Assembly: GCA_964016985.1 (NCBI GenBank)
Contig: OZ024826.1
Location: 5,509,552 to 5,573,551, forward strand
Source: Anodontia alba
Lineage: Eukaryota; Mollusca; Bivalvia; Lucinida; Lucinidae
Reading direction: 5' to 3'
Length of the DNA: 64,000 nt
In this document: positions 44,841-56,065 of the stretch, one piece after another
Position numbering within the stretch: the first letter of the stretch is position 1
Layout of the letters: each line of letters starts with the position of its first letter
The notes under the pieces: generated by a model
The model's database searches: none
What the model saw: the letters and a program-made list of their open reading frames with translations, nothing else
Told to the model about the DNA's origin: nothing
Position numbers and translations under genes: made by a program

Positions 44841-45119
44841 CATTACGAAAACACGCCTATTCAAATACACTGAAAATTTTACCACCAAAAAATGAAAATT
44901 TTCAGATAAAAAAAACTGATATTTTTCATATTTCTGCTCAAAACATAGATTGTGGGTAATCGTTAGAACCGCCTCGCCGAGGCGGTTCTAACGAGTACTC
45001 ACAATCTATGTTTATGAGCAGAAATAAGTAAAATAATGTATACCCCTGTAAACCCCAGTTTTACTATATAAAAGTGGGGTTTAAGGGGGTCAAAATTATA
45101 TAGGCATGTTTTCGTGATG
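44841..45119 (+). mobile_element. Foldback MITE family F, copy 5
   Basis: Ends CATTACGAAAACACGCCTAT and GGCATGTTTTCGTGATG; perfect centre GTTAGAACCGCCTCGCCGAG with complement. Among the best preserved copies. Confidence 0.95.
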
Positions 45120-46511
45120 TAATGTTCAGATATAATAAGACATCTACGCGTTCAGTGAAAACACGTAACATATTAATCACGGCCTTCGCTCTTCATCTTG
45201 GCCTATGCTATTTTCTTCAAAAGTGCACAGCTCCTTTTGAATTGTATGCAAAGTGATTTTAATCTTTACCACTCTCTGTGTTCTGGAGAAAATATAAAAA
45301 AAATCAAAATGTCGTATGCTGAAAAATTATAACCAGCATGCTAATTCAATATATTATTTATATATTTTAGAGGTCTTTTGTTAAGAAATAATACAGATAG
45401 CATTACATTAGCTACATTAATAACATTTTGCCAGTGTGATTGACTGTATGGCGTACCGTATTTTGTATCAATTTCCCTTACACACTGGAACAGACTGGAC
45501 TGAATGAGCAGTGTGGATCAAAATAAAGCGCTGTAGAACACGGAGGCTGATCACGGGCTTCTCAGCCAGAAATTTGATGAAAGGAACGCAGATAATAACC
45601 ATATTATAATATAAAGAAAACATTTTAAAACATCATCAAAATTGGTGAGGAAATAATAAAAAAAAATGGATTTGAAGTTTTAGAAAATGCTGTACGTGAC
45701 ATAATAGGTTCCAGTCAATTAAATATAGAGAAAAAAAAAAGAAATAAACCATCCATCCAACATTATTGTATCATTATATGGGCCGCGCCCTGCGAAAACG
45801 TGTCTTCGGGCATTTGCAGACAGTCAAGTCCCAGATCAGCTTGCGCATCCTTGCAGTCTGATCCGGGCCTTTGCTCTCTGCTACAGAATCATTGGATACT
45901 ACATTTCTAATGTATGAATGGAGAGCAAAGGCCCGGTTTATACTTTGCGCATGTGCAGGATGATGTAAATCCGCATGTTTGGCGCATGCTTGAAGACAGT
46001 TTTTGGCTTTGCGAATCCAAATTTTTCTGTAACTGTGTTCATTTGAATATCTATTATCAACGTACATGTACTCACATAAGAAGCACATTCCTCATCAAAC
46101 GAATCTGTAAGTTTTGATTAAAATAAATCTGTAATTAAATATTAAAAATGCGGCCCCATGCCTACCTTTATAAAATTCTTAAACATCAGTATCGCTCTTC
46201 TTTCTTAACCGATTTTGACCAAATATGCACCATGGTGCTTGTTTCTAAAGCTAAATGTACTCATGGGCACATGCGTAGATGTAGCGCTCATTACCTATAC
46301 TACGCATGTACGTAATGCTCTAAAATGAGATCAACTAAGATAAAATATATTTTCCTCCTTTGATAGGGCTTCTCCTTCTGGAAGCATATTTTGCCTTTGA
46401 GAATAGCCCCGATCCTGGAAGAATACTAGGGAGATACTTTTGTAGATTTCTTTTCAGGGGATGCATAAATAAAATTTCATTCTGGCTGCGCCACTGACAT
46501 AAACAATGAAT
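45120..46511. other. Gene-free stretch
   Basis: No gene. A foldback repeat of the GATCAG family lies at 45800-45965 (GCTTGCGCATCCTTGCAGTC). Confidence 0.5.
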
Positions 46512-46827
46512 CATTACAAAAACATGCCCTTTCAAATATATCAAAAAGTTTACAACCAAAAAAATGAAAATTTTCAGATAAGAAAATCTGACTTTCTTCA
46601 TATGTCTGCTTAAAACAGATTTTAGTACTCGTTAGAACCGCCACGGTGAGGCGGTTCTAACGCGTACCACAATATGTGTTAATGTGCAGAAATAAGAAAA
46701 ATAATATACACCCCTGTAAACCCAAGTTTTACTATATATTAGTAGGATTTAAGTGCGTGGGGGGGGGGGGGGGGGGGGGGGAGATGGCGAAGGGGATAAA
46801 AAATTATATAGGCATGATTTCGTGATG
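46512..46827 (+). mobile_element. Foldback MITE family F, copy 6, with G-run
   Basis: Same ends as the family but more diverged. The right half contains an expanded G run (about 46759-46781) followed by GAGATGGCGAAGGGGATA, absent from the other copies. Confidence 0.88.
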
Positions 46828-47102
46828 TAAGTGAGCTTTTTTTCTTAAACTGAAAATAAATGGCCTTTTTCCAGTCTTAGGACAACTAGGATAAGGAGTC
46901 CAGTTATTATAAAATTTAGAGTAAATTCGGTAATATGATACTAGAAAAAATATTTTTCATATATTCTGCCTTCTTGCAGTCTTTATAGTCTGCATACCAT
47001 ATTTTCCCTAAATGCCGCGGCACCCAATCTCATTGTCGCACTTGTCTTAACACAAGACCATCTTACTACGGTAGATGTGTCTAAAAACAGCTTTATCGGC
47101 GA

Positions 47103-47169
47103 CAAAACAGTGTAGACCCTGATCGGATGCTGCGTACTGTGGCGTCAGATCTATGTCTACGCTATTTGC
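47103..47169. repeat. Hairpin of the GCAAACAGTGTAGACC family
   Basis: ACAAAACAGTGTAGACCCTG at left, GATCTATGTCTACGCTATTT at right. Confidence 0.7.
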
Positions 47170-47656
47170 CCAAGAGTGTCTGTCCCAATACTTAGGATAA
47201 CTACGGTATATTTTCAACACGAACCTGTAGTGTTAGTATGTTATACAGATTGAACAATAAAATTCATTGAGACCCATGTAGCGATTTAGTTATATGAATA
47301 AACACCGATTTTTTTCTTTATTATTCTTTTGATACCATTTCATGGAAAAACTAAATAAAACACTTATCATGTATCTATATGTTACTAAATTGCGCATACA
47401 CTTTTGTCCGCGACAGAGCACAGTCAAACAGACAAGAAAAAGAGCTCGGCAGAAGAAGTTATAGAAAGATACAATTATGAACTGAGCGTAACCTTTACCA
47501 CTCTGATATCTGATAAACAGACGATGTTTGTTCTTATTTTTTCTTAAAATAAACTTTGACATTTCAGGCATTTTGCATGAAATGCAAAGCCTACTTTCGG
47601 GGATTGATAAGATAACTACGTCAAAATTTCGTCTGCCAAAAAGAAAGAAAAGAAAT

Positions 47657-47936
47657 CATTACGAAAACACACCTATTCAAATAAATTGAAAATTTTACAA
47701 CCCAAAAAAGGAAAATTTTCAGGTAAAAAAATCTGATATTTTTCACATTTCTGCTCAAAACATAGATTGTGGGTACTCGTTAGAACCGCCTCGCCGAGGC
47801 GGTTCTAACGAGTACCCACAATCTATGTTTTTGAGCAGAAATAAGAAATATAATGTATACCCCTGTAAACCCCAGTTTTACTATATAAAAGTGGGGTTGA
47901 AGGGGGTCAAAATTATATAGGTATGTTTTCGTAATG
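47657..47936 (+). mobile_element. Foldback MITE family F, copy 7
   Basis: Ends CATTACGAAAACACACCTAT and GGTATGTTTTCGTAATG; perfect central palindrome. It lies 27 bp from the left end of the nested element at 47964. Confidence 0.94.
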
Positions 47937-48161
47937 ACCCAGCATAATCTGCGTTAATAGAAAGGCAGTGGCTATTCGTATGGCATATTGGCTAAACGTA
48001 TGGCTCCGTACGATTAGCCTATATAGCCTATATTGGCTGATCGTACGGCTATTTTAGCATGTTTATTTGGTACCAATGAATATATTAAAATATAGTTTGC
48101 GAATATTAAATGTGTATTGGGCAGTATGGAACAGAATTATATTATCTCCTCTATATACATA

Positions 48162-48494
48162 CAGTTAACTCCCGTTATCTCGAACTCGCTTATCTCGAAT
48201 AACCGCTTATCTCGAAGTGAAAAATCTGGTCCCTGTTTTAACACAGAGATCTACCAACAAGCAATAAAATATTGTGGAAAAGAGGAGAAATTGCTCCTTA
48301 GGAGCAATTTCTCCTCTTTTCCACAATATTTTCAAAATGTCTCTAACTTAGGAGTCAGATTACATATTCATTCTGTTAAAGGTGGTTGTTCGATTAATTG
48401 TTTTCCTGAGTCCGCAAATCTGATATGTCGAAGTACGGATATCTCGAACTGTTTCATAGAGTCCCTTGGAGTTCGAGATAACGAGAGTCGACTG
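48162..48494. mobile_element. pogo/Tigger-like MITE, copy 2 (nested)
   Basis: Same family as 14153-14483: ends CAGTTAACTCCCGTTATCTC and GATAACGAGAGTCGACTG, flanked by TA. The central palindrome at 48264-48333 is nearly identical to that of copy 1. Confidence 0.88.
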
Positions 48495-49160
48495 TATATA
48501 AAAAACGCATGGAAACAAAAAAATTGAGTGCTTATTTCTGTTCCCTTAATAAAACAAGGTAAGCTACAAGCCAGATGTCATTTCTCCAAAAATGCATGTA
48601 TCATTGAGTGTGGGAGAAAAAAAATTCAAGTTATAGTGCTTTGGCGAGCAAAATTGAACAAAATCAACGTTCTAGCTGCGTTCAATTTTATGAGCGCAGT
48701 TCACGCACAACTGCGGCTGGTAAAACCAGATGCCCTAAAAAGACTTTCAATATGCTCTGAAAGTGTCGGAAATAACGTTTAACTATATCCATGGCGGGAA
48801 GAACTTCAAAACTGAATGCACAGGGAAACGTAATCCGAGGTAAAGGATTTTTTTTATGAAATTCTTCAATATCATGAACTTACATAAAAGTAAAGCTATT
48901 GCATTTCTTTCAACATGTTCTTCCTATAAAATGTTATTTATAAAACATTCAAAATATGACTCAGCAGATGAGGTTATAGGTCTTATCACATGTGCGACTG
49001 GTGAAGGATCAATCTAGCATGCGCATACGCGCATTTTCAAAACTGTTGAGTGAGGAAAATAATCGTTGGTGATTTGGGGACCGAGTCGAGGAAATTTTAG
49101 GCTACTTTTTATATTTTTACATCTCATTCCGTGAACAGCCTCGCATTAGACCTATATATA

Positions 49161-50735
49161 CTACTCAAAGTTTGCTAAGGGTCACTTTTTTGACGTCAGA
49201 TATTTTTTTCATATTATCACCATATATATCAAATTGCTACTAAAGGTAAATCGATGTCCGGGCCTCATAAACGTGTAATGCAGTTATTGATTTGACATGT
49301 ACATTTTGCACGAGAAGCATGGGAAGAGGCCTACCCGTGAAAATCGTTGATTTATGGCCATTTGCCTTCATATACATGTGTACCTGAAACAAGGTTTTGC
49401 TTGTGTTATCGTCAAATTCTGATCGAATTTAACGTAAGGTATGGCAGACCGACAAGTTAGGCGTCGTCTAAGCGAAGAAGAGATAAATAGGGGCATTAGA
49501 ATGCTTGAAGCTGGGTTGTCACAGAGGGAGGTTGCTCGTGTTCTTGGGGTGTCCCAGAGCGTTGTCTCAAGAATGTGGGCTCGATTCCATTTGACTGGAA
49601 ACGTAATGCATCAGCACGCCGGAGGTCGTGAATGCTCAACAACTCGAGCTCAAGACCGATTTATCGCTCTACAAGCCCGACGTCACCGGTTCAACAACGC
49701 AACAACGTTACGTAGCGAATTGCAGAACGCTACCGGTATTCGTTTAAGTACGCAGACCATTAGAAATCGGTTGCATGAAGCTGACTTGAGGTTACGACGA
49801 CCTGCAATACGCATCCCATTGACACGACACCATGTTCAGGAACGTTTAGAATGGGCACGAGATCATCTTACGTGGGCCCTTAATGACTGGACCCCCATTC
49901 TTTTCACTGATGAGTCCAGGTTTTGTGTGGACTTCACTGACAGTCGGGCGAGGGTCTGGAGGATGCGAAATGAACGTTTTGCTGAAGTTTGCATTGCAGA
50001 GCATGATCGCTATGGCGGGGGTTCAGTTATGGTGTGGGCGGGAATTAGCGCTCAGGGGAAAACGGACCTGCTCGTCATCGATAACGGCACACTGACGGCA
50101 GAGAGGTACGTCAATGAAATTTAGGATGTTCATGTTCGCCCATATGTAGGTGCTATAGGTCCTGATTTCATTCTGATGGATGATAATGCCCGTGCACATA
50201 TGGTCCGCATCACCAACGGTACCTTGAGCAAGCTGCAATTGTGCGATTGGATTGGCCAGCGAGATCCCCTGATTTAAATCCCATAGAACATGCATGGGAT
50301 ATGCTGCAGAAAGCCATTTCTTCTCGTCAGGTCCAACCAGCAACTGTCCGGGAGCTCAGAGAGGCTCTCATTGAGGAGTGGGCCCAGCTTCCTCAGCATA
50401 AGCTCCGTAGACATCGGTAGCATGCGACGGCGATGTCAGGCCGTAATCAATGCCCACGGGCACCATACACGCTATTAACTAAGCTAAAACTCAAAGACTA
50501 GTGATTTTCCTGATTTTCAGATTTCCGCCAGCAATCCTAAAAAATGTTGATTTTCGACCCTTACGTTCCATCCGCTATATTCACGCATCAATGAACACTT
50601 ACTTGGCCATTACTTTATTAAAAATGAATTCTGAAATGAATAACGCTTCCAAAAATGATCTAATTTCTCATGTCGTTTCAATCTATTAAATGTAGTAGAC
50701 ATTATAAAATATGATCCTTAGCAAACTTTGAGTAG
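49161..50735 (+). mobile_element. Tc1-like DNA transposon, broken copy (nested)
   Basis: The ends CTACTCAAAGTTTGCTAAGG and CCTTAGCAAACTTTGAGTAG are perfect inverted repeats of 20 bp, within a TATATA context on both sides that hides the exact TA duplication. The transposase gene between them is damaged. The TIR differs from that at 11862, so it is a different subfamily. Confidence 0.92.
49441..50476 (+). pseudogene. Tc1-like transposase, one stop and two frameshifts
   Basis: ATG 49441 opens a 227-codon frame with two HTH segments (LSQREVARVLGVSQSVVSRM at 26-45), the first catalytic Asp at D157 (LFTDESRF) and GGGSVMVWAG. It ends at TAG 50122; the next codons DVHVRPYVGAIG continue the family, so the TAG probably replaced CAG. 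The second Asp follows in MDDNARAH. A frameshift near 50215-50225 leads to WPARSPDLNPIEHAWDM, which carries the catalytic Glu, and another near 50405-50420 restores the C-terminus QAVINAHGHHTRY. Counting across the first shift, 34 residues separate the last Asp and Glu, so the ancestor was DD34E. It is only distantly similar to the intact transposase at 12219. Confidence 0.93.
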
Positions 50736-51236
50736 TATATATAATAATGAATTTTCTTGTCTCAGTCTCAACACCATCAAAGATTCCATTTATACGACCA
50801 ACTTTCACAAGATTGCAAAGTAGCCGTACTGCTAGTCAAACATAGGAATGGCTAGTCTTTCAAGGCCATACGATCAGCCATTTTTTCTTACCGCCAAATT
50901 CACATTTCATATTCGCAAAATATATTTTGATATCTTCATTAACACATTCTTGTTACCAAACAAAAATAGCCGTACTATTAGCCAATATAGGCTATTCGTA
51001 CGAGGCTGTACGAATAGCCACTGCCTAAAAGAAATTGTGGCACTGATGATGATGAATGTCAACTTTTAGAGGGTCACACTGTGCACAGATAACAAGCTTA
51101 AAGAACGTCAGTCATATTATAGTTTTACTTATTAAGATTTTCTTTTCTTCATAGAAAGTCTTATATTTATACTACACCTGTAATGAGTAATAATAATAAT
51201 AGTTCGTCTGTCATTACTGGCAATGACCAATCTTAA

Positions 51237-51623
51237 TCACATGCGAGCAATGCAACTGTTTGTGTATTCTAAGATGCTGATTAGACCGATTTTAGCTCTA
51301 AACTGTCTGTTGCAGATGGAACAACAGAGGCCAGAGCACGACAGCTCTGTTGGTGATGCCTTAGCTCTGCCTTTGCGCTGTGCACGTTTCTGCTCGGCTT
51401 CGCTGATTCTTTTTGCCTCATAGTCACTAGTACCTCTTCTGATGAGGCCTCGCCACTTTGCTCGGTCCTGTGCAATTTGTTCCCATGACTCTGTTGGTAT
51501 GTTGAAATCCTTGAGGGATGCTTTGAGGGTATCTTTGTATCGCTTCTCCTGACCACCATGGGAGCGTTTGCCCATATCTAGTTCTCCATGGAGGATTTTC
51601 TTTGGCAAACGTTCCTCAGGCAT
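51237..51623 (-). pseudogene. LINE C-terminal region with degenerate zinc finger
   Basis: Reads GKRSHGGQEKRYKDTLKASL and later CSICNRQFRAKIGLIS. In related elements I recall a C2H2 finger here ending in two His; in this copy the two Cys are present but the His positions read ILEY, so the finger is lost. Confidence 0.75.
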
Positions 51624-51899
51624 CCTGGTAACATGGCCAGTTTCAGAAGAGTATGTACACTCTGCATCCTAGCCCTTTTCAGGACTTCTGTGTCTGGAAT
51701 CCTGTCTTGCCACTTAATCTTTAAAAGTTTTCTAAGGCCGCTTGTATGGAAGTGGTTCAGTCTTTTGGCGTGCCGCTCGTAAATTGTCCACGTTTCGCAT
51801 GCATACAATAATGTTGGCAGCACCACAGCTTTGTAGACTTTCAGCTTTGTGTCAAGCTTGATTCCAATTCGATCCCAAACACTACCACGTAGTCGGCCA

Positions 51900-53090
51900 A
51901 AATGCTGCACTAGCTTTGAAAATCCTGGCATTGACTTCATCATCAATGTACACGACTCTTGACAATGTGCTTCCAAGGTAGGTGAACTTGTCTACCACTT
52001 GCACTCTTTGACATTTTACTGTAATGGTGGGCTCCTTGTAAGGTGCTGGTTGATAAACCACCTCGTTCTTTTTGATGCTGTTTGTGAGGTCATAGCTGTC
52101 ACAGGAGTCAGATATTTGATCTCACCTTTTTGCATCTTCTCTTCTGTTGGAGCAGCCTTTGCCATGTCATCAGCAAAGAGGAACTCGTCTAGCACCTCTG
52201 TCTGCACCTTGGATTTGGCTTGCAACCTTCTTGGGTTGAAAAGTTTCCCATCAGAGCAATGCCTAATAGGTATACCATTGTCACCATACTGGAAAGCAGC
52301 TATGAGCATGGCAGAGGACATCATGCTGAACAGAGTTGGGGCTAGTACACAGCCTTGCTTGACACCATTTGTCACAGGGAATGGATCAGAAAACTCACCA
52401 TCATTTTGAACCCGTGCAAGCATACCATCGTAGAACTGGCTCACCATTGCTATGAACTTGGTCGGACAGCCAAACTTTGCCATAATTTTCCAAAGACCCT
52501 CACGACTGACTATCAAATGCTTTGATATGGTGAACAAAGGTCATGCAGAGGTCCATGTTCTGTTCTTGGCATTTCTCTTGAAGCTGCCTTGCTGTGAAGA
52601 TCATGTCAATTGTTTCTCTGTCCTTTCTGAATTCACACTGGCTTTCTGGTAGAAGCCCTTACTGTTCAAGGTGTTCATTCAGTCGGTTAAGTAGAACTCT
52701 TGCAAGGACCTTCTCAGCAATTGACAATAAAGAGATGCCACGATGATTATCACACAACTGAGGATTCCCTTTCCGTTTGAATAAGTGGATAATTGACGCA
52801 TCCTTGAATTCTTGAGGGATGGATTCTTTTCTTCACATAATGTGAAATCTCTGTCATCTTCTTTGCAACTGGAGTTCCTCCTGCTTTGTAGATCTCAGCC
52901 GGTATTGCACCTGATCCTGGAGCCTTGCCAGATGACAGAAGTTTTATTGCTTTCTCTATTTCAGCGACGGTTGGGAACTCGCCAAGCAGCAGATTACATT
53001 CCACCTGTGGTAGTCTGTTGATAGCGTTATCATTGATAGATGATGGCCGATTAAGAACACTATCAAAGTGCTCAGCCCATCTTTTCAAGA
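51900..53090 (-). pseudogene. LINE reverse transcriptase domain, frameshifted
   Basis: Pieces in different frames follow in correct order on the minus strand: MKRWAEHFDSVLNRPSSIND and LLSSGKAPGSGAIPAEIYKA (53088-52750); TNGVKQGCVLAPTLFSMMSS and the catalytic FLFADDMAK (52537-52016); then GRLRGSVWDRIGIKLDTKLK and LPTLLYACETWTIYERHAKR (51976-51578). Between about 52540 and 52750 the region that should encode the first palm motif is frame-broken. Inactive. Confidence 0.88.
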
Positions 53091-53599
53091 TAGCCTCTTT
53101 GTCAGTCAGAAGACTAGTTCCATCTGGACTGAGAAGAGAGGTGGTTCCTGAGCTCTGGGGATCATAAACTGTCTTTAGTGCATCAAAGACTGGATTTCAT
53201 CAGCCTAACTGCTCAGCCAGGAGTCTTGCATATCTCTGAGCCTAGTCTAGACTTCTTGTATATATTTGAATATGCCGCCTTACTGGATACTGAGCTGGTA
53301 TCACTAAGGTATGCCTTGTGTTTTTTTGTGTTTCTCTTCAAGGAGTCCCTGGATTTCTTCGTCATTTTCGTCCAACCAGTCTTGGTGTTTGCGAGATACT
53401 GGTCCTAGGGAATCCATTGCTGAAAAGTGGACGGTGACTCTGAAGACTGTCCAGTTCTCTTTTGGATCATCTGAACGGAGTTCCATTGCAACTAATCGGC
53501 TTCAGATATCATTGATGAAGGCTTGCCTCTTGCTGTCTTGTTTCAGCTTGAAGACATCCAGCCTCTTTAGCACTTTCTTGCCTTGTGGTCGCCGTGCAG

Positions 53600-54393
53600 G
53601 CTGAATGCGCAGGTTCAGTTTGCTGACAACAAGCCTGTGATCTGTCCAGCAGTCTGCACTACACACAGTCTTTGTCACTCTGACATCCTGTCTGTCCTTC
53701 CTTCATACAATGGCATAATCAATGAGATGCCAATGTTTGGAGCGAGGATGCATCCATGAGGTCTTGTTGCGAGTTGGCAGACGGAAGACTGTGTTAGTGA
53801 CCAGCAGTTCATGCTCTACACACTTCTTCAAAAGGAGGAGGCCATTGCTGTTGCACTTTCCTATTCATTCAGTCCCAATCACTCCTTCCCAGGTTTGGTG
53901 GTCTGTGCCCACTCTAGCATTGAAGTCCCCCAGGAGGGTGAGTGTCTGTCCAGGGTGTAGCAGAAATCACAGAATCCAGATCATCATAGAACTTGTCTTT
54001 GACCTCATCTGGGTTGGTCATTGTGGGTGCATAGGCATTTACAATAGTTGCATGCCTCTTACCAGATAAGGGAAGTCTCAGTGTCGTCAGGCGTACATTT
54101 ATGCCTTTTGGAAGTCCTGAGAGCTTGCTGACAAGATGTGATTTGATGGCGAAACCTACTCCTGCTTCACGCCGCTCTTCTTTCTTGCGTCCACTCCAGA
54201 AGAAAGTGTAGCCAGTGTCAACTTCATTTAATAGCCCTTCCTGTGCAAGGCGAGTCTCACTCAGAGCTGCAATCCCGACTTTGTACCGATCAAGTTCTCT
54301 ACCAATTAGAGCTGTTCTACGCTGTGGTCTGTCTGAGCCAGCACCGTCCATCAAGGTGCGCACATTCCATGCGCCGATTGTCAAAGGTATCAT
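53600..54393 (-). pseudogene. LINE endonuclease domain (APE-type), frameshifted
   Basis: ATG 54393 starts MIPLTIGAWNVRTLMDGAGS, the classic first strand of this domain, then AALSETRLAQEG (catalytic Glu) and TIVNAYAPTM. The frame breaks near 53915; in the next frame LGDFNARVGTDHQTW holds the Asp-Asn pair, LIDYAIV follows, and TDHRLVVSKLNLR ends the domain. The enzyme nicks the target for reverse transcription. Stops (for example after HWHLIDYAIV) show that it is inactive. Confidence 0.88.
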
Positions 54394-54399
54394 CTTTAT

Positions 54400-54760
54400 C
54401 TTCTTCTTTCTTGCTCGACCGCTAAATGGGATCCCCGCTGATCGCGATTAGGGGTTTTGAAGCAGGCACTTGTTTAGGGCACCTTTTCTAGCCCCTTCCC
54501 CAAGCTAAGAAGGGGGAGCAGTGCTATCCTAAAGAGGTCTGCTCAGTCACTCAGTTCGGCTGCCGAATTCCCCATACTGCTTCATTCTTGAGGAAAACGA
54601 CCATATAGAACCAAGCCGCCTGTGTGCAGGTCCGCAACTACAGCTTCCAGTGTTTCCTTAGCTGCTGCTCGCCGCTCGCCCATCGCCATAGAGCTTTTTG
54701 TGTGGCTTGCTTATGTGTGCTTACTGTTGCTGTGTGTATATGATTAAGATGAGTAATATT
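54400..54760 (-). other. 5' UTR of the LINE
   Basis: GC-richer than the flanks. A short frame (MAMGERRAAAKETLEAVVAD) starts near 54688 and stops after about 36 codons. No ORF1 nucleic-acid-binding protein is visible. Confidence 0.6.
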
Positions 54761-54799
54761 AATGAGTAATATTACCTACAACGTCAGCAAACATACCTT

Positions 54800-54940
54800 C
54801 GGACAAATGCGCTCAACGAAAGCTCAAATCAGTCTGCGCATCCGCGTATTCTGATCAGAGTGTTCGTTGTCCGTATGAAGAAACTCTGTGCCTTGTCTAT
54901 CAAAAATGCGTCTAATGAAGATTCTGATCAGACTGCATGA
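54800..54940. repeat. Foldback repeats of the GCGCAT/GATCAG family
   Basis: CTCAACGAAAGCTCAAATCA with GTCTGCGCATCCGCGTATTC and a second arm TGATCAGAGTGTTCGTTG. Confidence 0.6.
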
Positions 54941-55941
54941 ATACACAAAAAATGGGTAAGAGAAAAGTCCAGGGAATGCCACAATCACAAACCACAGCCC
55001 TTCCCAGACACCAAGAGAAAGAGGAAACAGACAAAACTAAACAGGCGCAAATCAAACAAACGTACGAAAAGCACTAAGATTAGCTCCATCTTCCCCAAGC
55101 GAGGTAATCGCAATGCTCAAAGGACTGAACAACACAAGAACAAAATAACACCAGGCAAGACTTAATTCGATTCGCCTCGTAGAATGAACCACAAAGCAAC
55201 AAAGAGTAAGACTAATACCCACCGCCTTAGAACCTCTGGGTAACTTGACGGTAATTTTGCTACGGGTGTGCGAGCCAGTATTTCAAAACCTACTCCATTC
55301 GTATACCTGGCCTTTGAAAAAACGGACCCATCCATATACTTGATCGTCCGAAATATTGACCTATTCATATACATCCCTTTGATTTTTTATACCCATTTAT
55401 TGCTGTACTTAGAAAAATATCGCAGTGAATTAATTGAATACTAAGAGAATAATAGCCCCGAAAAATCACTGAGCGAAAAATATACGCATATACCGGGATG
55501 TCAAAAAGTGGGACTTTTCACATATGAATCAAAAAGTCGGGCCAGTCATATACTTTCTTTAAGAAAGGGGGGTAATCATATACCTGGCAGCGCTGAAAAA
55601 GGGGGTCATTCGGCACGCACATACGTACTATGCCCCCTATCCCCCACACAAATACACACACATACACGAGCTTAGAACGGTCAGTAGAATAAACCACCGG
55701 GGGATTAAAGTTGGGCTGAATCTTCGCTTGGCGAACATTTCCGGGGTATGTTTTCGGACGATGCGACTCATATGATTTTTTTTTATTTCGTCGCCGAAAC
55801 TGTCATGTCGATGTACCACACTACCCATTTATGACGAGAAGACTCTTCCTGCCTTAACTCTTTGGACTGGTGCATTTCCAATAGAAGGGGTCTCTGGTTA
55901 GCTTTATTATTACACGTTTCATAGAAATTCCTGTGTCATTT
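54941..55941. other. Gene-free stretch with CATATACCTGGC-like repeats
   Basis: Between 55300 and 55610 short motifs (CATATACCTGGC, AAAAAGTCGGGCCAG, GAAAAAACGGACCC) recur irregularly. No gene. Confidence 0.45.
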
Positions 55942-56008
55942 GCAAACTGTGTAAACACAGATCAGATGCCGCGCTCTACTGCGTCTGATCTGGGTCTACA
56001 CTGTTTGC
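55942..56008. repeat. Hairpin of the GCAAACAGTGTAGACC family
   Basis: GCAAACTGTGTAAACACAGA at left, CTGGGTCTACACTGTTTGC at right. Confidence 0.8.
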
Positions 56009-56065
56009 CAAAGTCCCTTGTATTGGACGCTAGGCTAAATGGGTTACTGTGGAACAGTTTTTAGG

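Larger units (their letters stand above)
47964..51025. mobile_element. Large element with long inverted ends carrying nested insertions
   Basis: The left end GGCAGTGGCTATTCGTATGG (47964) and the complement of the right end TACGAATAGCCACTGCC (51025) start inverted repeats that can be followed for about 140 bp (GTACGGCTATTTT, TTTGGTACCAATGA versus TTTGGTAACAAGAA, GCGAATATTAAATG). The flanks TAATAGAAA (left) and TAAAAGAAA (right) differ by one base and could be a 9-bp target-site duplication, which with long TIRs would suggest a Mutator-like element; this is tentative. Without its two nested insertions the element would be about 1.15 kb. The ORF at 48528-48782 is unrecognised. Confidence 0.75.
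51192..54760 (-). mobile_element. Non-LTR retrotransposon (LINE), nearly full length, decayed
   Basis: A 3.57-kb insertion on the minus strand flanked by a 10-bp target-site duplication AATGAGTAAT (51182-51191 and 54761-54770). The 3' end carries ATT repeats. It has a 5' UTR of about 350 bp, an endonuclease, a reverse transcriptase and a C-terminal zinc-finger-like end. Several stops and frameshifts break the frame. Elements with this order and wording are often mis-annotated as craniofacial development protein 2-like genes. Confidence 0.9.

Noticed and set aside
48117..48527. 136-codon frame on the plus strand
   Set aside because: It crosses the whole pogo-like MITE including its palindrome, so it is accidental.
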